In this document: positions 1 through 5,330 of the stretch, piece after piece
How the letters are laid out: every line of letters starts with the position of its first letter
Numbering within the stretch: the first letter of the stretch is position 1
DNA from: Domibacillus sp.
Lineage (GTDB): Bacteria > Bacillota > Bacilli > Bacillales > Domibacillaceae
Assembly (NCBI GenBank): GCA_031177795.1
Contig: JAPSKG010000155.1
Coordinates: 1 to 5,449, forward strand
Direction of reading: 5' to 3'
Length of the DNA: 5,449 nt
Notes under the pieces: model-generated
The model's input: the letters and a program-made list of their open reading frames with translations, nothing else
Database searches by the model: none
Told to the model about the DNA's origin: nothing
Translations under genes and position numbers: made by a program

Positions 1-269
1 CCTGAAGCATCTTTCACAGAAATAACCAGTTCACTGTTTTGTACAGCAACCTCGGTCGTTACTTCACTTTCCGCTGTTTTGCTTGTTTCATGTTTTGCGT
101 GGCCACCCTTATGTTCATGGCCATCCTGGTTTTGATCTTCCGCTGTTTTTTCCCCATGATGCGCAGTTGGTTGCTCAAGATTCTTTTTTTCCGTTAAGCT
201 TTTGTAACCATAATAACTGACTGTGGTTAACAATAAAAATGCAACGGCTGCTATAAGCCATTTTTTCAT
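1..269 (-). CDS. His-rich membrane-anchored extracytoplasmic protein, possible FixH/YtkA-like domain (3' end cut off)
   Basis: Only the first 89 codons are present; the gene runs off the left edge. The protein opens with MKKW and one hydrophobic segment (about residues 4-20) that acts as a signal anchor or uncleaved signal peptide; there is no lipobox Cys. Residues 30-65 form a charged, His-rich linker with seven His (HH at 37-38, then HEH, H and H up to about 60). This could bind Cu or another transition metal. From about residue 70 a beta-rich domain begins (EVAVQNSELVISVKDASG), which resembles the start of YtkA/FixH-like domains, but too little is visible to be sure. The ATG at 267-269 is preceded by an AAAGGGG ribosome site about 9 bases upstream. 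The gene has its own promoter with a G-rich repeat, 215 bases after the upstream membrane protein gene, so the two are probably not one operon. A metal-handling role is inference from the His-rich linker and the promoter. Confidence 0.72.
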   Translation of the reverse strand, partial: MKKWLIAAVAFLLLTTVSYYGYKSLTEKKNLEQPTAHHGEKTAEDQNQDGHEHKGGHAKHETSKTAESEVTTEVAVQNSELVISVKDAS

Positions 270-409
270 TTTATATCGCCCCTTTGCTTTTTTAGATCTT
301 AAGGCTTTGCTTAAAAAACACCGTTTCTATAAGTTGGGCTGTTAAATTTTACCTTACCCCCCTATTGTATGTTAGCTTTTGCAAAATGTTTTTTCACTTC
401 TTTAATTCA

Positions 410-439
410 CTTATACTATACCCCTATACCCTATGTAAA
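410..439 (-). promoter_or_regulatory. Promoter with G-rich direct-repeat spacer, candidate metal-responsive operator
   Basis: On the minus strand a -35 TTTACA (434-439) and a -10 TATAAG (410-415) are 18 bases apart, a good SigA-type arrangement for the His-rich protein gene. The spacer is the direct repeat TATAGGG/TATAGGGG followed by TATAG. G-tracts flanked by TA steps between -35 and -10 recall operators of CsoR-type copper repressors. Those are usually inverted (ACCC...GGGT), whereas here both G-tracts lie on one strand. A third G-tract, TAGGGGGGTAAGGT (351-364), lies in the predicted leader. The promoter call is moderately firm; the regulator is a guess. The predicted leader of about 135 bases (270 to about 404) shows no strong structure beyond a weak TTAAG/CTTAA hairpin at 299-314. 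Confidence 0.5.
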
Positions 440-484
440 GATATTGAGAAAAATTTTTGTTAATTTATTTAAATTTTAGTTTAT

Positions 485-1042
485 TCATTTTTTCTTTTTT
501 ACCACTGCGTAAAAAGCGGCAAAACAAGCCCCTATTGTCCCAACGATCAAATCAATCATAATATCTCTTCCGCTGTCTTCTTCCATTACTTTCAGAAGGG
601 CGCCTGCAAACTCAAGAATTTCCCAAAACACGCTAAAGGTAATGGAAAATGAAAAAACAAAGATAAAAAGCAGCCACTTTACATTTTTTTCATTCGTTTG
701 TTTTGCGGAAATAGATGTAAATACTGTTACCCCCACTAAAACCATAAAAATGCCGCCTAAAAAATGAAGAGCCGTATCCCACCAGCGAAAGCGGTCGTAA
801 AAACGAAAAACCGCGCCCATAACAAACGAACTAAACAAAAAAAGATAATAGCCAATGAGTAAAGGAATAGTAAAAGGGATTTTTTTAAAAAACAATAACA
901 AAACGGGTAGCGAACTAAAAAAAATTCTGCCAACAGCATCCGGCCAGGTTGAAGCATTCCCATTCGCCAAATCTTTAAAAAATACAATCGCCATAAAAGC
1001 CACAAAAAGTGTGCTTAAACATAAGATCAGCTTTTTTTTCAT
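485..1042 (-). CDS. Multi-pass membrane protein, YjdF/DUF2238-like
   Basis: Encodes 185 residues, mostly hydrophobic, with about five to six membrane segments (roughly 5-22, 36-52, 57-79, 91-111, 122-143, 162-182) and a KKKK tail. Conserved-looking polar residues lie at the membrane: D89-x3-H93-x2-G96-G97, W140-E141-x2-E144, and D160-x3-D164. This pattern resembles YjdF/DUF2238 membrane proteins; their function is not established and I assign none. The reading frame is open back to an ATG at 1102. I chose the ATG at 1042 because TGGAG lies 7 bases before it, because the protein then starts MKKKLILCL, a normal membrane start, and because the SigG-like promoter at 1072-1101 would lie inside the longer form. 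No convincing terminator follows; the downstream 60 bases are simply AT-rich. The gene diverges from the spore lipoprotein gene. Forespore expression is inferred from the promoter alone. Confidence 0.8.
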   Translation of the reverse strand: MKKKLILCLSTLFVAFMAIVFFKDLANGNASTWPDAVGRIFFSSLPVLLLFFKKIPFTIPLLIGYYLFLFSSFVMGAVFRFYDRFRWWDTALHFLGGIFMVLVGVTVFTSISAKQTNEKNVKWLLFIFVFSFSITFSVFWEILEFAGALLKVMEEDSGRDIMIDLIVGTIGACFAAFYAVVKKKK

Positions 1043-1071
1043 GATTTTGCTCCATTGTTTAAAGTTCTTCT

Positions 1072-1101
1072 TAGTATGGCAAAAAAGCCAGCTGGTTATC
1101 A
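1072..1101 (-). promoter_or_regulatory. SigG-like (forespore) promoter for the YjdF-like gene
   Basis: On the minus strand CATACTA (1072-1078) matches the SigG -10 consensus exactly. TGATAA (1096-1101) lies 17 bases upstream at the correct -35 distance and matches TGAATA at four of six positions. Transcription would start near 1065, giving a leader of about 22 bases that holds the TGGAG ribosome site. The very good -10 and correct spacing support it; the imperfect -35 and the lack of an independent test limit it. Confidence 0.5.
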
Positions 1102-1136
1102 TTCAGCTGGTTGAAAACGTGGTTTATCGGCTGGTT
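1089..1136. repeat. Three direct copies of CAGCTGGTT between divergent genes
   Basis: CAGCTGGTT occurs at 1089-1097 and 1104-1112, and CGGCTGGTT at 1128-1136. An inverted copy, AACCAGCT, lies at 1229-1236. The first copy lies in the spacer and the edge of the -35 of the SigG-like promoter; the inverted copy lies 30 bases before the ribosome site of the lipoprotein gene. The set could bind a regulator that controls both divergent genes, or it may be chance. The copies are 15 and 24 bases apart, so they are not on one helical phase. Confidence 0.4.
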
Positions 1137-1265
1137 GCCTCCATCTTAAAAAAAGAAGGTTTCAAATTTATTTTTTTATCCAATAAAAGGATTTCTCTCC
1201 ATTCTCTTTTGTTTTTAACGGCGCATAAAACCAGCTCAAAAGTCCAACTTACTTGTAAACCGTAG

Positions 1266-1281
1266 AGGAGGGGTGAGTTTG
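1266..1281 (+). promoter_or_regulatory. Ribosome binding site that selects a TTG start for the spore lipoprotein gene
   Basis: A full AGGAGG at 1266-1271 is followed by GGTGAGT and then TTG at 1279-1281, a 7-base spacing. A GTG in the same frame at 1273 is only one base from the AGGAGG and therefore cannot be well used. The TTG start is preferred, and it shortens the protein by two residues. Confidence 0.75.
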
Positions 1282-1986
1282 AACTTAATTAAATTAACGT
1301 TTGTGTCTTTATTGTCCATGACATTTGTTACGGCATGTGGAACAGGGGAGCAAGGGAGAGAAGATGACGTTGCCTTACGAAGGGTATCCGATACAAACCA
1401 AAACACAGTAAATAATGGCGGAACTAACGGTGATACTGGCCGCGACATTCCAGGTCGAGGTGGCGACACGCCTAGTGAAGACGAAACCATTATTGGCGGC
1501 GGCGGAATAACGGGCAACGACGGAACAACTGACGGGAATGGAACCACTGGCGGAAATAGAGGAGCCACAGGAGAAAACAACGGAACCACTGGCGGAAATG
1601 GTGACGGCGAATACACAGCTGATGACGAAGGGCAAGTTGGCGGCGGAAACGATGATATTCGAATGGATGATAAAGCCCAAAACAAAGTGGAAAAGTTAAA
1701 AGAAGTAAGCCATGCATCTGTTATTGTAGTGAATGACCGGGCATATGTCGGAGTTTTAATGGATAACCATGCTAAAGACGGGCTGACAAAAGAAACAAAA
1801 AAGAAAATTTCAGATGCAGTAAAATCAACCGATAAAAATGTCAAACAAGTATATACATCAAGCAATCCGGAAGTGATTGAACGAATGGGCGAATATGGAG
1901 ACAAATTGCAAGGCAGCCAGCCGGTACAAGGAATCTCAGATGAATTTACCCAGGCCATGCAACAGTTTTTTCCAGAGGCTAAATAA
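1279..1986 (+). CDS. YhcN/YlaJ-family sporulation lipoprotein with a Gly/Asn/Thr-rich repeat linker
   Basis: Encodes 235 residues from the TTG start. Residues 1-20 are a lipoprotein signal peptide ending in the lipobox V-T-A-C20, so the mature protein is lipid-anchored at Cys20. Residues about 45-127 are a low-complexity Gly/Asn/Asp/Thr linker that includes hexapeptide repeats of the type GTTxGN (about 76-107). Residues about 132-233 match the YhcN/YlaJ domain: AYVGVLMD (155-162), LTKETKKKI, VYTSSNPEVIERM (191-203), and a C-terminal DEFTQAMQQFFP. Proteins of this family are made in the forespore and found in the spore inner membrane, with effects on germination or outgrowth in some species. 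The exact biochemical role is unknown. Family members are usually shorter; the linker is the odd part. No SigG or SigF promoter of good quality is visible upstream. A GC hairpin at 2126-2155 may end the transcript. The family call rests on the C-terminal domain and is firm. Confidence 0.9.
   Translation: MNLIKLTFVSLLSMTFVTACGTGEQGREDDVALRRVSDTNQNTVNNGGTNGDTGRDIPGRGGDTPSEDETIIGGGGITGNDGTTDGNGTTGGNRGATGENNGTTGGNGDGEYTADDEGQVGGGNDDIRMDDKAQNKVEKLKEVSHASVIVVNDRAYVGVLMDNHAKDGLTKETKKKISDAVKSTDKNVKQVYTSSNPEVIERMGEYGDKLQGSQPVQGISDEFTQAMQQFFPEAK
1504..1599 (+). repeat. In-frame 18-base repeats encoding GTTxGN hexapeptides
   Basis: Units in frame: GITGND (1504-1521), GTTDGN (1522-1539), GTTGGN (1540-1557), GATGEN (1561-1578) and GTTGGN (1582-1599). 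One extra codon sits before the fourth unit and one before the fifth. The copies at 1540-1557 and 1582-1599 are identical over all 18 bases, which suggests recent duplication or repeat slippage. The encoded stretch is probably a flexible, hydrophilic spacer between the lipid anchor and the YhcN/YlaJ domain. Confidence 0.85.
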
Positions 1987-2125
1987 AGCATATTTCTGAA
2001 TGTGATGAAGCTGTTTTTTTCGGTAAAAGCATTACCTTGCTTACAGGGAAGCGGTCCTTATACCTTAATCATATATGTATGCTGACTAACACATGTTTCA
2101 ATCGGTTTTAAATTTATAATAAAAC

Positions 2126-2155
2126 AAGGCCAGCGGGTTAAAACCTCCTGGCCTT
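2126..2155 (+). terminator. Probable terminator downstream of the spore lipoprotein gene
   Basis: A perfect 8-base stem AAGGCCAG (2126-2133) / CTGGCCTT (2148-2155) is extended by GG/CC past a two-base mismatch around a TTAAAA loop. It is followed by ATTTA, a weak T-tract. It lies about 140 bases after the lipoprotein stop and before the next promoter. The rest of 1987-2275 holds no gene; a small weak hairpin (GGTAA-AAGCA-TTACC, 2022-2036) is the only other structure seen. Confidence 0.6.
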
Positions 2156-2218
2156 ATTTACATAAAACATTGGTTACGGTGAGTCCTGCTTTTTACTTTT
2201 TTTCGTTTTGCCGCCAGC

Positions 2219-2248
2219 GTTTAGAAAACTGTTCGTGAGGAAAAAGAA
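2219..2248 (+). promoter_or_regulatory. SigF-like (forespore) promoter for the DUF421 gene
   Basis: GTTTA (2219-2223) fits the SigF -35 pattern GYWTA exactly. GGAAAAAGAA (2239-2248) fits the -10 pattern GGHRAARHTR at eight of ten positions. The spacer is 15 bases rather than the usual 16, which is the main weakness. Transcription would start near 2254, leaving a short leader with AGAGGTG (2262-2268), 7 bases before the ATG. Confidence 0.4.
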
Positions 2249-2275
2249 AAGAAACAATAACAGAGGTGTTACCAA

Positions 2276-2953
2276 ATGGCTTATGCGCAAATTGCCTGTA
2301 AACTTTTAGCAGGGCTTATCGGCTTAATTATTATTACAAGGCTGCTCGGTAAAAAAGAAATGTCCCAGCTAACGCCTTTTGATTTTGTTTATGCGCTTGT
2401 TCTCGGCGGCATTTTGGAAGAAGGCCTTTATGATCAAAAAGTATCGATTAAGCAAATTTTATTTGCTTTCTTTATTTGGGGGGCCGCTATTTACATTGTT
2501 GAGAAATCCGCCCAAAAAAATGGAGTTATTCGAAACCTTTTAAAAGGAAACCCGTCTCTAATTATTGAAAACGGCCAAATAAATGTAAAAGAATTGCGAA
2601 AAAATCAGCTTGATCTTGAACAGCTGCGTACTATGATGAGAAAACAAGGGGTTTTTACACTTCGTGAGGTCCGTGACCTTTACTTGGAGCCTGGAGGAAA
2701 TATCAGCATTCAGCCATATGCCAAAACAAAAGCAGTTACCCCGGCTATGCTGGGAATTGATGCAAAAGAAGAAGCTCCTTCTGTCCTAGTTATAGAAGAA
2801 GGAAAAATTAAAAAAGAAGGGCTTCAAGCCATTGAACAAACAAAAGACTGGCTTTACACCCAGTTAAAAAAAGACGGTTATGAAAAAGTGGAAAACATCT
2901 TGTACGCTGAATGGTCAAAAACAAATGGCTTTTATGTGCAAACCTACCGGTAA
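2276..2953 (+). CDS. DUF421 (YetF/YdfS-like) membrane protein, probable spore membrane factor
   Basis: Encodes 225 residues. Three membrane segments lie at the N-terminus (about 5-22, 34-50, 57-76), followed by a cytosolic part. The signature LLGKKEMSQLTPFDFV (23-38) is typical of the DUF421 N-terminal region. The soluble part shows GNPSLIIENGQI (91-102), the LDLEQLRTMMRKQGVFTLREV stretch (112-132) and LEPGGNISI (137-145), the usual DUF421 core. The rest (about 150-225) is a second alpha/beta region. Bacillus members such as YetF and YdfS are expressed in the forespore, and members of this family (YetF, YdfS and the 2Duf proteins of spoVA2mob) have been tied to spore inner-membrane properties and wet-heat resistance. 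The molecular activity is unknown. The start is ATG with AGAGGTG 7 bases upstream. The gene has a SigF-like promoter and follows a spore lipoprotein gene, which supports a sporulation role by context. It converges on the minus-strand lipoprotein gene at a shared terminator. Confidence 0.9.
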   Translation: MAYAQIACKLLAGLIGLIIITRLLGKKEMSQLTPFDFVYALVLGGILEEGLYDQKVSIKQILFAFFIWGAAIYIVEKSAQKNGVIRNLLKGNPSLIIENGQINVKELRKNQLDLEQLRTMMRKQGVFTLREVRDLYLEPGGNISIQPYAKTKAVTPAMLGIDAKEEAPSVLVIEEGKIKKEGLQAIEQTKDWLYTQLKKDGYEKVENILYAEWSKTNGFYVQTYR

Positions 2954-2985
2954 AGCCTGGTGCACCAACGCGACAAATAAAAAAA

Positions 2986-3006
2986 CTGGGAATCTCCCAG
3001 CTTTTT
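2986..3006. terminator. Bidirectional terminator between the convergent DUF421 and lipoprotein genes
   Basis: CTGGGA (2986-2991) pairs perfectly with TCCCAG (2995-3000) around an ATC loop. A-run before and CTTTTT after give a T-tract on both strands; on the minus strand it is seven T's, the stronger side. It lies 33 bases after the DUF421 stop and 21 bases beyond the lipoprotein stop, so it serves both. Confidence 0.85.
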
Positions 3007-3020
3007 GCAAAAAACATTTT

Positions 3021-3689
3021 TTATCTAAAATCAACTGTCACCGTCTGGCCTTTTTCCAAAACTTTACCGCTTTTATCCACTGCATCACTTGTTACAATTT
3101 CAACAGACTGCAGGTTTTCCGCTTTTTCAAGAATAAAACCCATATTTCCTTGCTTGTGGCTTTTTCCCTTTAAAGCTCCTGTTAGTTCTTCCAGGTAAAT
3201 GTCATCTTCCCATGTTTTATGTTCTTCATTGCTTGTTTGAACAAAAGCAACCGGATTAAATTGCACTTCTTCGGTTGAATTGTTTTTTATTTCCACACCT
3301 ATTTTAACAAAATCAAATTCTTCATCATGTGTATACGCATGGAAAAAGTCAATCATGCTGTAATCAGGAACAAAATGCATCACTTTTACATCTTTAACTA
3401 AAAGTTCAATCGGCCCGACAGTCACTGTTTTATTTACATTTTGGTACGCTTTTAGCGTCAACTCGCCTTTGGCGTCATTAATCGTTTTGCCAACGGTAGT
3501 TAAGGCGATATCATCTGTTACTTGCGCACTTGGCACATAAACATCTTCATTTGGTGTTTCATTTGTTTTTTCTGGTTGTGTTGCAGCAGGTTTTTGTTTT
3601 TCAACTGGTTGTTTTGCAGCCTCTTCCTGTGCAGATGAACATCCGGCTAACAGGAATAAAGCCAGTAAAAAAGAGTATCGCTTTTTCAA
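3021..3689 (-). CDS. Lipoprotein with a DUF4352-like beta domain, function unknown
   Basis: Encodes 222 residues from a TTG start (3687-3689) with an AAGGGGGAG ribosome site 5 bases upstream. Residues 1-16 form a lipoprotein signal peptide with the lipobox L-A-G-C17. Residues about 18-55 are a Glu/Lys/Pro/Thr/Gln-rich flexible linker. Residues about 75-222 look like one immunoglobulin-like beta domain: GELTLKAYQNVNKTVTVGPI, then FDFVKIGVEIKNNSTEEVQFNP (126-147), where the xVGVEIKN-NS core is typical of DUF4352-type domains found in many Firmicute lipoproteins. These probably bind a partner or ligand outside the membrane; no catalytic residues are recognisable and I assign no function. It lies 80 bases downstream of the phosphatase gene on the same strand, separated by a hairpin, so it may be partly read through from the PhoP-driven promoter or have its own weak promoter (candidate TTGAAA 3735-3740 and TAATAA 3714-3719, 15-base spacer, inside the hairpin). 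Lipoprotein call firm, domain call moderate. Confidence 0.85.
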   Translation of the reverse strand: MKKRYSFLLALFLLAGCSSAQEEAAKQPVEKQKPAATQPEKTNETPNEDVYVPSAQVTDDIALTTVGKTINDAKGELTLKAYQNVNKTVTVGPIELLVKDVKVMHFVPDYSMIDFFHAYTHDEEFDFVKIGVEIKNNSTEEVQFNPVAFVQTSNEEHKTWEDDIYLEELTGALKGKSHKQGNMGFILEKAENLQSVEIVTSDAVDKSGKVLEKGQTVTVDFR

Positions 3690-3718
3690 AAAAACTCCCC
3701 CTTGATCTCAGCTTTATT

Positions 3719-3757
3719 AAAGCACCCGCTGCTTTTTCAAAAAAACAGCGGGGCTTT
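3719..3757 (-). terminator. Hairpin after the alkaline phosphatase gene, probable (partial) terminator
   Basis: CCCGCTG (3725-3731) pairs with CAGCGGG (3746-3752), and AAAGC (3719-3723) with GCTTT (3753-3757), with one bulged A at 3724. The loop itself has facing T- and A-runs that extend the stem. It begins 12 bases beyond the phosphatase stop. On the minus strand the T-run after the stem is short (TTTAAT), so termination may be incomplete and the lipoprotein gene may receive read-through. Confidence 0.65.
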
Positions 3758-3769
3758 TATAGTTGAGTA

Positions 3770-5176
3770 TTAGTTTTTCTTTTTTGTTTCACCTAGCAAA
3801 TCAAAGATGATTTTCGCCTGGTCCGTATTTTCAATTTGCCCTGCAAAACGCTCTTTATGCGGTCCATATGCATAAACCGGCACATCTTCGCCTGTATGGC
3901 CGCCCGTTGTCCAGCCCGTATGTGAACGCTTGTTAAAAATTTCTTCAATGGCATTGTCAATATCAGTTACTTTTTTCGACGCTGCTGCTTTTTCAACCGA
4001 TTGAATTTCTTCTGCTGTTAAAGCCAGGCGGTTTTGGTCAATATATGTTTTTAATGTTTTTTCTACATTGGCTCCATCTGCAATTTGCTGTGCCATAAAG
4101 TCAGGTGTGCGTTTCGCTGCTTTGATCGGCTCGCCAAACCAGTTGTAGACGCCGTCAGCACCAATAGAATAACCGCCCGTTGAGTGGTCTGCTGTAATAA
4201 CTACAAGAGTATGTTTGTCTTTTTTGGCAAAATCAATCGCTGCTTTTGCTGCTTTTTCAAAGTCAGCCATTTCACTCATCGCGCCAACGATATCGTTATC
4301 ATGTCCGGCCCAGTCAACCTGGCTGCCTTCCACCATTAAGAAAAAGCCATCTTTGTCTTTGTTTAATCGCTGAATCGCTGAATTGGTCATTTCTTGAAGT
4401 GATGGAATGTCTTCTGTACGATCAATCATTTTCGGAAGGCCGCCTTTAGCAAATAAACCAAGAACTTGCTCATCGTTATTTTTTAACAAGTCTTCTTTGT
4501 TCGTTACATAGCTGTAACCATCTTTTTGGAACTCTTTTGTTAAATCACGGTCCGGTCGTACAAAGTTGGATTGGCCTCCGCCTAAAAGAACATCAATTTT
4601 ATGTTTGCCATTAACCAATTCGTTATAATAGTCATCCGCAATGGCATTCATGTTTTTGCGGCTTTCATCATGCGCACCAAACGAAGCCGGTGTTGCGTGA
4701 GTGATTTCAGAAGTGGCAACAAGGCCTGTTGCTTTGCCTTTTTCTTTTGCTGTTTCAAGCACTGTTTTTACTTCTGATTTATCGTTGTCTACTCCAATAG
4801 CGGCGTTGTATGTTTTTACCCCAGCAGACATCGCTGTTGCAGCAGAAGCAGAGTCCGTTACGTTTTGATGCGGATCTTCTGGATAAGTCATTTGCTGTCC
4901 AACAAGATATGGATCAAAATCTGTTTTTTCTACTATTCCTTTTGTTGTTGTATCATCTTTTAAATAACGATAAGCAGATGTATAAGAAACACCCATGCCG
5001 TCTCCAATTAAGAAAATAACGTTTTTTACTTTTGCCTGGTTTGTTTGTTCTGATTTTGATGGATGTGCTGCCTGAGTGTCTGTTGCAGGCATTGTTGTTC
5101 CGGCAAAGCTTCCTAGCGCCACTGAGGAAAGAACACAAATCGGAAGAAGCTTTTTTGTTAATTTATGTTTAAACAT
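3770..5176 (-). CDS. phoA: Secreted alkaline phosphatase, PhoA/PhoB type
   Basis: Encodes 468 residues, about the length of the Bacillus subtilis enzymes (roughly 460). It hydrolyses phosphate monoesters outside the cell to supply phosphate. Residues 1 to about 36 are a Sec signal peptide (MFKHKLTKK, hydrophobic core, possible cleavage near TQA-A); no lipobox is seen. Motifs in order, compared with the E. coli enzyme: IGDGMG with D59 (Asp51); TDSASAATA with nucleophile S109 (Ser102); H160-A-T162 (Asp153/Thr155); HDESR with R173 (Arg166); VEGSQVDWAGH with E283, D288, W289 and H292 (Glu322, Asp327, Lys328, His331); TADHSTGG with D330 and H331 (Asp369/His370); HTGEDVP with H427 (His412). All two-Zn and Mg ligands are present. 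H160 and W289 in place of Asp153 and Lys328 are the usual Bacillus state. The frame is open to 5257, but the ATG at 5176 is chosen because GGAGG lies 8 bases upstream, the signal peptide begins there, and the PhoP box would otherwise be coding. Whether it is the phoA or phoB paralogue cannot be told. A PhoP-type promoter precedes it. Confidence 0.96.
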   Translation of the reverse strand: MFKHKLTKKLLPICVLSSVALGSFAGTTMPATDTQAAHPSKSEQTNQAKVKNVIFLIGDGMGVSYTSAYRYLKDDTTTKGIVEKTDFDPYLVGQQMTYPEDPHQNVTDSASAATAMSAGVKTYNAAIGVDNDKSEVKTVLETAKEKGKATGLVATSEITHATPASFGAHDESRKNMNAIADDYYNELVNGKHKIDVLLGGGQSNFVRPDRDLTKEFQKDGYSYVTNKEDLLKNNDEQVLGLFAKGGLPKMIDRTEDIPSLQEMTNSAIQRLNKDKDGFFLMVEGSQVDWAGHDNDIVGAMSEMADFEKAAKAAIDFAKKDKHTLVVITADHSTGGYSIGADGVYNWFGEPIKAAKRTPDFMAQQIADGANVEKTLKTYIDQNRLALTAEEIQSVEKAAASKKVTDIDNAIEEIFNKRSHTGWTTGGHTGEDVPVYAYGPHKERFAGQIENTDQAKIIFDLLGETKKKN

Positions 5177-5184
5177 TTGAATAA

Positions 5185-5189
5185 CCTCC
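5185..5189 (-). promoter_or_regulatory. Ribosome binding site that fixes the alkaline phosphatase start
   Basis: GGAGG on the minus strand lies 8 bases before the ATG at 5176. The alternative upstream ATG at 5257 has no such site and would place 27 residues of non-signal-like sequence ahead of the signal peptide. Confidence 0.85.
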
Positions 5190-5218
5190 AAAAGTAAGTA
5201 TTGTTTATCACATGAATT

Positions 5219-5261
5219 ACTATATCGAAAAACTATTAACCTTCTGTTAAGATTCATTAAA
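5219..5261 (-). promoter_or_regulatory. PhoP box and -10 of the alkaline phosphatase promoter
   Basis: On the minus strand four six-base repeats with 11-base periodicity and 5-base spacers read TTTAAT (5256-5261), TTAACA (5245-5250), TTAATA (5234-5239) and TCGATA (5223-5228). This fits the PhoP direct-repeat pattern TT(A/C/T)A(C/T)A, with two good and two degenerate copies. A -10 TATAGT (5219-5224) overlaps the last repeat, and no TTGACA-like -35 lies 17 bases upstream, as expected for a promoter that needs PhoP~P. Transcription would start near 5212, giving a leader of about 35 bases. Phosphate-starvation control is therefore likely. Confidence 0.7.
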
Positions 5262-5302
5262 ACTAAATTACATTAACGTAAAAGTTTAATAAATTACAAA
5301 TA

Positions 5303-5330
5303 TTGTTGGTAAAAAAGGGTAGAATATAGA
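5303..5330 (+). promoter_or_regulatory. Weak SigA-like promoter pointing off the right edge
   Basis: TTGTTG (5303-5308) and TATAGA (5325-5330) are 16 bases apart; each matches four of six consensus positions. It could drive a gene beyond 5449, divergent from the phosphatase. In such AT-rich DNA chance matches are common. The remaining 5331-5449 holds no credible coding frame; it contains two TTAACA copies (5386-5391 and 5401-5406). Confidence 0.2.

Noticed and set aside
1161..1189. Possible SigA promoter (TTCAAA, 17 bases, TAAAAG) and a CATAAAA SigG-like -10 at 1224-1230 for the spore lipoprotein gene
   Set aside because: The SigA pair matches only four of six positions at each element in AT-rich DNA, and no -35 of SigG type lies 16-18 bases before CATAAAA. 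The promoter of this gene remains unidentified.
855..1265. Plus-strand open frame of 136 codons
   Set aside because: Most of it is antisense to the YjdF-like membrane gene; its composition is Lys/Phe/Leu noise, and no ribosome site precedes it.
1236..1991. Long open frame on the minus strand opposite the spore lipoprotein gene (251 codons)
   Set aside because: It is rich in Pro/Ser/Val only because it mirrors the Gly/Asn/Thr repeat codons; it has no ribosome site, and the plus-strand frame has a lipobox and a recognised domain.
2006..2086. Small open frame of 26 codons (starts MKLFFSVKALP)
   Set aside because: No ribosome site, no recognisable features, and it lies in a leader/terminator region.
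2958..2967. Perfect 10-base palindrome TGGTGCACCA after the DUF421 stop
   Set aside because: It is too short to form a stable hairpin, has no T-run, and lies just before a much better terminator; probably chance.
2880..3198. Two overlapping plus-strand frames across the convergent junction
   Set aside because: They run through the end of the DUF421 gene, through the terminator hairpin and antisense to the lipoprotein gene; they have no family resemblance.
3770..5176. Loss of catalytic residues in the phosphatase (His and Trp in place of E. coli Asp153 and Lys328)
   Set aside because: These substitutions are the usual state in Bacillus alkaline phosphatases and do not indicate an inactive or novel enzyme.
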